From the NCBI RefSeq assembly GCF_001984175.1, contig NZ_MTQP01000060.1:1-64000 (forward strand): a stretch of DNA of 64,000 nt, in the 5' to 3' direction. Positions 25,509-33,131 of the stretch are shown here, one piece after another. The stretch is from Saccharothrix sp. ALI-22-I (lineage in GTDB: Bacteria > Actinomycetota > Actinomycetes > Mycobacteriales > Pseudonocardiaceae). The position numbers were made by a program, and so were the translations under genes. The number at the start of each line of letters is the position of its first letter. Positions within the stretch are counted from its first letter, which is position 1. The notes beneath the pieces were generated by a model that was not told where the DNA came from, made no database searches, and was given only the letters and a program-made list of their open reading frames with translations.

Positions 25509-26872
25509 AGTCCCCCAGGAAGGTTGGCTCGACAGCAATGGCTCGCAGAGCACTGCGCAAGGACCACGTCGGTTTCTGTGTGCAGGAGGACTGGATGGTC
25601 ACGGCCGTGCGGCGGTGGGCGCCGCCCACACCCGGCTCGCACCACGTGACGATGATCGGCGTGCACCACGTGGGCACCGAGCAGTACTACGAGCGGGTGA
25701 AGGCCGTCGCGAACGGCGATCCGGACGCGGTGGTGCTCTACGAAGGGTTGCGGCCGGGCAGTGTAGGCGAGGACGGGCCGGTGAAGCTCACCACGCAGGA
25801 GTACAAGGCGGTCGCGGTCGAGCAGGAATCCGGTCCCACCGCCGGGTACAGGCAGACGGCATGGCTGCTGGGCCTGACGTTGCACTCGTCGTCACTGGCC
25901 CCCGAGTACACCAAGGACAACTGGCGCAACGGCGACATGCACATGCTCGACGTCATGCGGGCGATCGGCATCCGCCGCCTGGGCGCGCAGTCGATCAACG
26001 GGTCGGCGTTCGGCAACACCCTGTTCGACCCGCACGCGCAGGCCGCTGCGCACGCGGCGCGCCAGGTCGAGGACGGCGCGGACATCGACCGGGCGCGGAA
26101 GGAGTCCGCCGAGCTGGGCGACGCCATCGCGGCCGGCACCGCGCAGGCCGGAGAGGGACTCAAGGCGACGTTGGCGGCGAACCTCGCCGGCGCCGTACGC
26201 AACGACCCGGTGCAGCGGTTGCGGGCGATGGACAACGCCCGGCGCATGATGAGGTGGGCGTGTCCGGGGGAAATGCCATTGCTGATGCGCGCTGTGCAGC
26301 GGACGGTGCGGCTGCTCGGGGGCGGCTTCGGCCGTGAGGCGCGGGAAGCGGAACGCATGAATCACCTGGTGGTGATGGACTTGCGGGAGCTGCACGTGAT
26401 GACACGGGCGATGCGGCAGGCACAGCAGACGCCGGTGGTGGTGGTGTTCGGCGCCGGGCACATGCCGGGCATCGGGTCGTTCCTCGAACGCAACGGCTAC
26501 CGGCAGCAGCTGGACCGGGTGTCGTGGTTGAAGGCGTTTCCGGTGCGGGTACCCAAAGGCTCCGAGCGCAAGCAGGTCCTCGCCGAGCTGGCGACGAAGA
26601 TCGAGCGGGAACGGACCGAGGCCGCCGGGAAGAAGGCAGCGGCTGATGCCGGTACCGCGGCACAGGCCGCCTTGCCGGCCGCCCCACCCGACGACATCGG
26701 CGACGCGACCATCGGCGCAGCACACGAGGCGGCCAAGCACGGTCCGGTCCACGTCGATGAGCTCGGGCAACTCGACCCCGACTCCGCAGCCCTCGCCCCG
26801 CAGACCGTGGGGAAGCACCCGAGCGACTCCACCGGGCAGACCAGGGACCGCATCGTCCGGGACGGGCCGTGA
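25505..26872 (+). CDS. TraB/PrgY/GumN-like (TIKI-type) protein
   Basis: This protein has 455 residues. The N-terminal region has HHVTMIGVHHVGTEQYYERV and AVVLYEGLRPGSVG, matching the GxxH and acidic-Glu blocks of the TraB/GumN family. The partner block VVVVFGAGHMPGIGSFLERN supplies the second conserved His. TIKI members are metal-dependent proteases; bacterial PrgY/TraB act against signalling peptides, so this protein could act on a peptide. Residues after about 370 form an Ala-rich, probably disordered tail. GTG 25505 overlaps the previous stop; ATG 25538 is an alternative start. No secretion signal or membrane anchor was seen. Confidence 0.65.
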   Translation: MKSPRKVGSTAMARRALRKDHVGFCVQEDWMVTAVRRWAPPTPGSHHVTMIGVHHVGTEQYYERVKAVANGDPDAVVLYEGLRPGSVGEDGPVKLTTQEYKAVAVEQESGPTAGYRQTAWLLGLTLHSSSLAPEYTKDNWRNGDMHMLDVMRAIGIRRLGAQSINGSAFGNTLFDPHAQAAAHAARQVEDGADIDRARKESAELGDAIAAGTAQAGEGLKATLAANLAGAVRNDPVQRLRAMDNARRMMRWACPGEMPLLMRAVQRTVRLLGGGFGREAREAERMNHLVVMDLRELHVMTRAMRQAQQTPVVVVFGAGHMPGIGSFLERNGYRQQLDRVSWLKAFPVRVPKGSERKQVLAELATKIERERTEAAGKKAAADAGTAAQAALPAAPPDDIGDATIGAAHEAAKHGPVHVDELGQLDPDSAALAPQTVGKHPSDSTGQTRDRIVRDGP

Positions 26873-27090
26873 ACCTGGACAACGCCAAAGCAGCACAGCG
26901 GAAGTCCTTCCCTCGACTGCGCGAACCGGTCGGCGCAGCGGTCGCCTGACACCGACACCTGGGGCAGTACAAGGGACTTCGTCGGCGGCTCGCTGCACGG
27001 TCGGCCCTCACTGCGGCAGCGATGGCACGACCTGGTCGACCACCTTGGTGAGTACGCCGAGCCGCTGCCGACCGGACGTCACGCCACACC

Positions 27091-28282
27091 TGTGGGGTGC
27101 CTAAAGTCGGCTATGCGGGATGACCTGCGCGTTAGGCTGCCGTGGGTTCGTACTCGTTGATCAGGCCGCCGAGGATCGGTCGACGGCGTATCGGCGTGCG
27201 GCTCGAGTTCGGGATCGGATGGGCTGGTCGTGGTGGCAGGAGTTGGTGGGCTCGGTGTGGGCGGTGGTGGTTGTAGTGGGCCACGTAGCGATCCGGCACT
27301 GATCGCAGGTGGTGTTCGTTGATGATGAGTGGTCGGTCGGTGACCTCGCGTCTGACGGTGCCGACGAACCGCTCGGCGTAGCGGTTCGCTCGTGGACTCC
27401 GTGGCGGGATCTTCACGACTTCGATACCGGTGTCGGCGAGGACGGTGTCGAACGAGGCGGTGAACTACCCGGCCCGGTCCCGGAGGGGGAACCGGAAGTC
27501 GTCCGCCCGGTCGCCCAGGTCCATGAGCAGGTTGCGGGCTTGTCGGGTGGTCCATGCTCCGTCGGGGTTGATGGTGGTGCCGGGGATGTGGACGTGGCGG
27601 GTGGCGACCTCCATTACGGAGAACACGTAGACGCGTTTGGGGTGAGCGCGCAGTCGACGTGGGAGAAGTCGCAGGCCACCATGCCGGCGGCCTGGGTACG
27701 GAGGAACCGTCGCCACGAGGTGTCACTGTCGCGCCTTGGCGCCGGCGGGATGCGCAGGCGCTTGAGCACGCGTCGAATGGTGGAGGCGGCTGCCCGGTGG
27801 CCGAGTTTGAGCAGCTCGCCTTGGATCCGGCGGTAGCCCCAGGCGGTGTTCTCCCTTGCCATGCGCTCGATCAACGTCACGACGGTGTCGTCGAGCGGCG
27901 GGCGGCCGGTGCGGTTGGGGTGGATCCACTTCTTCGAGACGATGCGCTGGTGCCATCGCAGGACGGTGTCTGGTGCCATCAGTCGGTGCTCGCGCAGCAG
28001 TCGGGGGGAGTTGCCGCACGAGTGCGGCGAGTACCGCGCGGTCGGCCCGATCCGGCCGTGGGCGGGGAGTGGTCCGGCGCAGCGCGGCGACTTCGTGCCG
28101 CAGCACCGGCAGTTCGACGTTTTGGCCGCCGGTGAGCGGCCGAGCGGAATCAACCAGCCGACGAGCCGGGCGAAGATCAGGTACAGCAGTTGTAACGCCA
28201 CACCTCACGATCATGCCCCTGTGGCCCGCGACGCACGATCACGGCAGCTCAGCGGTCCAGTGCAGAGTTCTGGCACCCCACA
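27091..28282 (-). mobile_element. Degenerate rve-type IS, copy A (same family as 47291-48482)
   Basis: The ends TGTGGGGTGCC at 27091 and its complement GGCACCCCACA ending at 28282 delimit 1192 bp, the same length as the intact copy at 47291-48482. The transposase is broken. It separates the TraB-like gene from the repeat-domain fragment and is followed within 40 bases by a dispersed repeat. Confidence 0.8.
27132..28201 (-). pseudogene. rve-type (IS3/IS481-like) transposase, multiply frameshifted
   Basis: Against the intact 356-residue copy at 47372-48442, this version has a lost base in the segment around GRSPAAK, compensated near the LPRLLREHRL region. It has another lost base after HVDCALTP and an amber codon where the intact copy has Gln in RASQFTASFD (here RDRAG then stop). 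The catalytic pieces [23 protein letters not shown] and RYAERFVGTVRREV are still readable in separate frames. It is non-functional. Confidence 0.85.
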
Positions 28283-28319
28283 CGGTCTCCGGGGGAGAAC
28301 CGCGGACGGTCCTTGCCCA

Positions 28320-28421
28320 GTCATGCCGTGCTGGACGACATCACGCGGATGGCAACCGTGGCCCGTGAACGCTTCAGGCTATTGGTTCTACCTGCGTGGA
28401 TGAGGTTATCGGCATGCACAG
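28320..28421 (+). repeat. Dispersed 115-base repeat, shortened copy 1
   Basis: The sequence from CATGCCGTGCTGGACGACAT to GGATGAGGTTATCGGCATGC matches two further copies at 56222-56339 (inverted) and 58904-59020. This copy has lost about 12 bases in the middle. It joins directly to the truncated repeat-domain gene at 28422 and may mark the break that removed that gene's 5' end. Confidence 0.7.
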
Positions 28422-29002
28422 GGCTGAACACGGTGGAGCGGGAACAGGAGGGCACCTACCTCGTCTTCCTGCCCGGGCTGCACGGGAACCCAGGTGGGAT
28501 GGTCAAGGTCACGTCGCTGGGGTCGACGCCGAACGCGTGCTCGCCCGTCGTGTGGATGCCCTGGCGCAATCCCGACACCGGCAAGGGCTTCCTGGTGGTC
28601 CGCGTCGCCTGCGCCACGCTCCGCGGCGTTCCGGTGGACGCGGCCTTCACGTTGAGCTACTCGGTCGACCTCGGGTCCACCGCCGATGTGCGGATCCCCG
28701 GCGCGTACCTGTGGGCGAGCGAGAGCGACGCCGCCGAGTACACACCGATGAAGGACTACCAGTACAACTCCACCCATGCCCTCAACACGGTCACCCGGAC
28801 GGCCACCGGGAAGTACACCGTCCACCTGCCCGGCCTGGTCCGCCCGGGCGGCAATCCCCAGGTGTCGGCCTACAACTTCACGGCGACGTGCGGTGTCACC
28901 GGGTGGCGGCCCGTCGAGCACGAACACCAGGTCGAGGTGGTATGCCGTGGGGCGCAGGGCGATCCGGTCGACGCCCAGTTCGCTTTCCTCTTCCGCCAGT
29001 GA
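28422..29002 (+). pseudogene. 3' part of a secreted repeat-domain protein
   Basis: Two copies of a domain of about 100 residues are visible. Each contains the motif LNTV, then Y-x-V-x-LPGL, a Gly-rich turn, a Cys, W-x-P, another Cys and PVDAxFxxxF. Examples are TYLVFLPGLHGNPGGMVKVT and KYTVHLPGLVRPGGNPQVSA. This pattern is familiar from secreted actinomycete proteins of unknown function with tandem beta domains. The frame begins inside the first repeat unit, right after the dispersed repeat, so the signal peptide and any earlier domains are lost. The reading frame is open further upstream, but that part is repeat sequence. Confidence 0.6.
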
Positions 29003-29048
29003 GCCGCCTCGTGCGGTGCGGCTGCGCAGTCAGGTCCCGATCTCGCTG

Positions 29049-30815
29049 TTAAAGGCCCGAAGGCAGGATGTCGAAGGCGTTGGGTAGTCCGAGCGAGTAG
29101 TGCAGTTGGTCTTCGACCTTGAGCAGTTCGAACTCGGGTGCGCGGTGCAGTTCGTGGACCACCGCGCGGGGAGCGGTGGAGCGGGCCTGGTCGAGGAGGG
29201 CGTTGACGGCCAGGCGGGCGGAGCTGTTGGCGGATTCCATGCAGGCGGCGTTGAGCGGGGCTTGGACGTAGTCGCCGGCGAGGAAGAGGTTCGGGATGGC
29301 GGTGCGGGCGGTGGGGCGCTGGTGCCAGGAGCCGACGGGTTGGACGACCAGTTCGTCGGCGTTGGTGGGGTTGGGGGTGCCGAGGCCGTTCAGGCCGGGG
29401 TCGAGGTACCAGGTGACGAGGGAGGACTCGTCGAGCACGGTGTGGTCGGTGTCGTTGAGGTGTCGGGTGAGTTGGGCGAGGACTTCCCGGAGGATCTGCT
29501 CGGGCCCGAGTTGCTTGGCGGGGCGGCCGTAGAGGATGCCGGGGGTTTCCCAGTCGGAGATGATCACCGAGACGCAGTCGGCGGTGCGTCCGTCGCCGTA
29601 GTCGGCCGGGAAGTCGCGGTCCGGCCAGAACGCGGCCTGGCTGATCGAGGACAGCGCCCACGGGGTGTGGACGTAGTAGGCGTGGCCGTGGGTGATCGGG
29701 GTCGGGCGGTCGAAGTAGAGCATGAGTCCGGCCATCCACTGGGTTTCCAGGGCTGCGGCGGCGCGGAGTTGGGGGTCGGCGTTGAGCAGGTTTTCGTTCC
29801 ACACGCGCCGGGCGTGGTCCACGGGGAGGGCGCAGACGTAGTAGTCCGCCTCGATGTTCTCGGTGAGGCCGTGGGAGTTGCGGAGGTGGGCCGCGGAGAT
29901 CCGGCCGTTGTGCAGGGTCAGGTCCTCGACGGCCCAGCCGATGCGGAAGTCGACGCCGAGCCGGCGCAGGTGCTCCTCCCACGGGTCGATCCAGGCTTCG
30001 TTGGTAGGCAGGTCCAGGACCCGGTTCAGCGGCCCGTCCGCGCCGCGGCCGAGCAGGGTGAACAGGATGCGTTCGAACACCAGGCCGGCGGTGTGCGCGC
30101 TGGCGTTGTCGGTCCGGGTGGAGGACAGGACGAGGGTGGGGCCGTTGACGAAGATCCGCCGGTATTCCTCGGATTTCCCTTGTGCGCGCAGGAAGTCCGG
30201 CCAGGTCGTGTACTCCCACTGGTTGAGCCGGCGTGCCTCGCAGCTCGTGAGGTAGACCATCATGCGCTGCGCGAAGACGGCCGCTTCGTGCGGCGGCAGG
30301 TGGAACGCGGTCTCGACGGCCGCGCGGACCTGCCGCAGCAGGATGTCCGGTGTGAGCTGCGGCAGGAGGCCGTCGGGCAGGACCATGGGGACGCGCAGGT
30401 CTTCGCGTTGACCGGGGAACGAGGTGAGGAGTTCGGTCGCCGTCACCAGGTTGTCGCGGACGCCGCCGGTGTTGCCGGGGAACGGGATTCGGCGCAGGGT
30501 GTCCGGAAGGTCGTGGTAGAAGCCGAAGAAGATGCGGAAACCGTGCTCCGCGGGCAGATCGTGGCGGCCGTCGCGCCCGGTGCTCGGCACGGTCATGCTC
30601 CGGGCCTTGCCGCCCAGGGCGCGCCGTTCGTACAGGGTGACCGCGAAGCCGCGCTCGGCCAGTTCGTGCGCGGCGGTCATCCCCGCGATGCCACCACCGA
30701 GCACGGCGACCGTCGGGCCTTCCCGTCCTGCGGCCAGACCCGGCAGTGCCAGTCCCGCTGCTCCGGCGGTGGCGCCGGCCAGGAAAGTGCGACGAGTGAG
30801 TTCGAACCTGTCCAC
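29049..30815 (-). CDS. Tat-exported FAD-dependent amine/phytoene-desaturase-like oxidoreductase
   Basis: This protein has 588 residues. The N-terminus LTRRTFLAGATAGAAGLALP is a twin-arginine signal. The dinucleotide fold follows with VAVLGGGIAGMTAAHELAER and a Glu at the strand end (YERRALGGKARS). The C-terminal FAD closure is PNLFLAGDYVQAPLNAACME. The architecture fits the flavin amine oxidase/phytoene desaturase group, including hydroxysqualene dehydroxylase-like HpnE. The substrate is unknown, though a lipid or isoprenoid is likely. It stands alone, and the next minus-strand gene upstream is an IS relic, so it has its own promoter. Confidence 0.8.
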   Translation of the reverse strand: MDRFELTRRTFLAGATAGAAGLALPGLAAGREGPTVAVLGGGIAGMTAAHELAERGFAVTLYERRALGGKARSMTVPSTGRDGRHDLPAEHGFRIFFGFYHDLPDTLRRIPFPGNTGGVRDNLVTATELLTSFPGQREDLRVPMVLPDGLLPQLTPDILLRQVRAAVETAFHLPPHEAAVFAQRMMVYLTSCEARRLNQWEYTTWPDFLRAQGKSEEYRRIFVNGPTLVLSSTRTDNASAHTAGLVFERILFTLLGRGADGPLNRVLDLPTNEAWIDPWEEHLRRLGVDFRIGWAVEDLTLHNGRISAAHLRNSHGLTENIEADYYVCALPVDHARRVWNENLLNADPQLRAAAALETQWMAGLMLYFDRPTPITHGHAYYVHTPWALSSISQAAFWPDRDFPADYGDGRTADCVSVIISDWETPGILYGRPAKQLGPEQILREVLAQLTRHLNDTDHTVLDESSLVTWYLDPGLNGLGTPNPTNADELVVQPVGSWHQRPTARTAIPNLFLAGDYVQAPLNAACMESANSSARLAVNALLDQARSTAPRAVVHELHRAPEFELLKVEDQLHYSLGLPNAFDILPSGL

Positions 30816-31028
30816 GGCACAACGCCCCTTTCGGTCCGCCGGTACCGTAACGCGATGATCATGCCGAACGTGTGCGTGACGAGCGGTGTCGGCGCTGTGC
30901 TCACCGATCGGACGCGGTGAATCACCCGATCGCGCGGCGGCCGAGGGCGGGACCGATCGGCCCTCAGGTCTGCACCCGTGGTCATTCCGTCTCGCCGGTC
31001 ATCGTGCTGTCCTCGGTCGGTGCTGTCG

Positions 31029-31369
31029 ATGGACGAGCCTCGCCCGGTGACCGAGCGGGCGTCCCAGCGGTCGGGACGCGCTGCGCCGCCCATAGGTGTG
31101 CTTGCGCTGCAACGCGTTGCGGGCAATCGCGCGGTGTCTGGTCTGATCGCGGTGCAGAGGGACGCGGCCCGGGGTCTGCAACGCGATCCGGTCGGCTCGG
31201 CTCCGGCGGGGCGGTCGGGCTCGGCGGCCCCGCACCCGACCGGTTGGCAGCACGCGGGCGCACCGGCCGTCGACGCGCTCGCCGACGCCGTGGCCGAAGG
31301 CGGCCGGTCGGTGCCCGCCACCCGCCGGGACGCGGTGGCGCCGGTCCTCGCCGGCGGCCGGGAGACCGT
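31029..31369 (+). pseudogene. N-terminal fragment cut by an IS (eCIS-core/DUF4157-type protein likely)
   Basis: From ATG 31029 the frame reads MDEPRPVTERASQRSGRAAP and then VLALQRVAGNRAVSGLIAVQ with repeated LQR units. The phrase LQRxxGNxAVxxL is typical of the N-termini of large actinomycete proteins with DUF4157 (eCIS-core metalloprotease-like) or toxin domains. The frame meets the IS inverted repeat GTGCCGCTCGAAA at 31370, and the rest of the gene is not found past the IS. The family assignment is by motif only. Confidence 0.5.
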
Positions 31370-32544
31370 GTGCCGCTCGAAAGGTCGTCGTTGCTGGTCA
31401 AGCGGAGTGTCTGTACGCGTTGATGAGGCCGCCGAGGACTCGGGTGCGTTGCAGTCTGCGGGTGTCGAGGTTGTGTGCCGCCGTGGGGTGCTGCCGGGCT
31501 TCGGGTGGTGGTTGTTCGCGGGCTTGGTGGGTCGGTGGCGGTTGTAGTGGTCTTCGTAGGTCTTGAGGACGTGATGTGCGTGCTTCTCGCCGGTGATGAG
31601 GATGTGGTCGAGGAGTTCGCGTCGGATGGTGCCGATGACCCGTTCGCAGTGGGCGTTCATCCTGGGCGCCTGCGGCGCGCTCTTGATCACGCGCAGGTCG
31701 TCGGCTTGGAAGACGGTGTCGAACGTCCGGCCGTACTTGGTGTCGCGGTCGCGGAGCAGGAAGCGCAGGGATTCCGTCCGGTGTCCGAGGTCGGCGGTGA
31801 GGTTCCTGGCCTGCTGCGTGGTCCATGCCTGTGTGGGGTTGGCGGTGACGCTGGTGATGTGAAGGCGCCGGGTGCCGTGTTCGAGGAAGGCCAACGCGTA
31901 GAGCCGCCTGCCGAGCACGGTGTCGAGGTGGAGGAAGTCCGCCGCGATGATGCCCTGGGCTTGGGCGGTGAGGAACTCCCGCCAGGTCGGGCCGGTGCGG
32001 CGTGGTGCCGGGTCGATGCCCGCGTCGTGCAGGATCTGCCAGACCGTCGAGTGGGCGATGTGGTGGCCGAGCCGGGCCAGTTCGCCCTGGATCCGGCGGT
32101 GACCCCATCGCGGGTTCTCCTTGGCGAGTCGCAGTACGAGCGTCTTGATCGCCGGTCGGGTCGGTGGGCGCCCGACGCGTCGCCGCGCGCTGTAGTCCCA
32201 CTTGCGGGCCATGAGTTTGCGGTGCCAGGCGAGCAGGGTGCCCGGCGTGACGGGGAAGACCTCCCGCCACCGCCGACGATCCACCAGCCCGGCGAGGGCG
32301 GCGAACCAGAGCCGATCCGCAGGCTCGTAGCGGACCGGACGCGCGAGTTGCCAGCGAAGGACCGCGTTCTCGTGCCGTAGCACGAGCAGTTTGGCATCCT
32401 TGGCCGTCTCGCTGCGGAGAAGCGCCGCCGGGACGGACAGCAGCTTTCGGGTCACCTTGTACAGCAGGGACATGATCACCCAGGCATGCTCTCAACACGG
32501 TGACACTCTCGCTCTACCAGCGACGATGACTTTTCGAGCGGCAC
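31370..32544 (-). mobile_element. rve-type IS, copy C
   Basis: The ends GTGCCGCTCGAAA (31370) and TTTCGAGCGGCAC (ending 32544) are inverted repeats that extend with mismatches for about 28 bases. ACC occurs directly outside both ends and could be a 3-base target duplication. The element lies in the eCIS-like gene fragment. A remnant of another copy ending in the same repeat follows at 32553-32639, so two such elements were once adjacent or nested. Confidence 0.8.
31398..32473 (-). pseudogene. rve-type transposase with a frameshift near its C-terminus
   Basis: The integrase-core DDE region is present: IIAADFLHLDTVLGRRLYAL, LRFLLRDRDTKYGRTFDTVF and PRMNAHCERVIGTIRRELLD. After YEDHYNRHRPTK the frame departs. 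The normal ending NLDTRRLQRTRVLGGLINAY lies in the neighbouring frame, ending at 31398. The uncorrected frame runs far past the element. Since only the last 40 residues are affected, activity is doubtful but not excluded. Confidence 0.8.
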
Positions 32545-32552
32545 ACCCAGCA

Positions 32553-32639
32553 GACCCCGGCGCGCCCGGAACCTCGGTGGACTCGTCAACGAATACGGAC
32601 ATGCCGCTTGACCTGCTGTGATGACTTATCGAGCGGCAC
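32553..32639 (+). mobile_element. Right-end fragment of a related rve-type IS
   Basis: The plus strand reads RNLGGLVNEYGHAA and stop, the usual C-terminus of this transposase group. Next comes a terminal repeat ending CGAGCGGCAC like that of copy C. Only the last 87 bases remain, oriented opposite to copy C. Confidence 0.65.
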
Positions 32640-32650
32640 AGGAGGCGCGT

Positions 32651-33076
32651 TCAGTCCGCCACGTCGGCGAACCCGATCACGCGGGTGATGCGACCCCGCA
32701 CCAGGTACTCGCCTGGGCCGGAGTTGCGCTCGCCGTACTGGGGTGCCGCCTCCTCGCCCATGTACCTCGCGCCGATCCTGGTCGCCCACTCGCGGACGAC
32801 CTCCTGGTCGTCGGTGAACTGCGGTTCGCACTCCAGCATCACGTAGGAGTACGGCGGTTCCTGGTCGTCCACGCAGACGGTGAAGACCGGGTCGCGGCGC
32901 AGGGCGCGGTACTTCACCGAGTCCGACCACGTGGTGAACACGATGTCCTCGCCGTCGAGCAGGAACCATATCGGGGTCACGTGCGGGACACCGTTGCGCC
33001 GGACCACGCCCAGCTTCCCGGTGCGCGTGCCGGCCCCGGCGAACTCCCGCCAGTCCAGTTCGGTGATGCGGTGCAT
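32651..33076 (-). CDS. PPOX-fold (F420/FMN-binding pyridoxamine-phosphate-oxidase-like) protein
   Basis: This 141-residue split-barrel flavin or F420 protein reads GKLGVVRRNGVPHVTPIWFL, DIVFTTWSDSVKYRALRRDP and FTVCVDDQEPPYSYVMLECE. These are characteristic of the PPOX class F420-dependent family. It is the last gene of the minus-strand ThyX/LOG/ATP-grasp cluster, 55 bases after the fused ATP-grasp gene. It may do a reduction in that pathway. Its 3' end lies just beside IS remnants, so it could mark the cluster edge. Confidence 0.8.
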   Translation of the reverse strand: MHRITELDWREFAGAGTRTGKLGVVRRNGVPHVTPIWFLLDGEDIVFTTWSDSVKYRALRRDPVFTVCVDDQEPPYSYVMLECEPQFTDDQEVVREWATRIGARYMGEEAAPQYGERNSGPGEYLVRGRITRVIGFADVAD

Positions 33077-33131
33077 GGTCCTCCCAGGGCAGACCCGGTG
33101 GGCGAGGCGCACCGCCCCGCCCACCGGGTGG

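Noticed and set aside
24699-25885. Minus-strand frames opposite the TraB-like operon
   Set aside because: Arg/Pro/Thr-rich shadows; the plus strand has consistent gene overlaps and a family signature.
26873-27090. Short frames after the TraB-like gene, such as one containing SLRQRWHDLVDHLGEYAE
   Set aside because: Possibly a decayed gene end before the IS, but too short and without family resemblance to annotate.
29100-30920. 606-residue plus-strand open frame
   Set aside because: It is antisense to the Tat-exported FAD oxidoreductase, has very high Val/Gly/Asp content and shows no domain.
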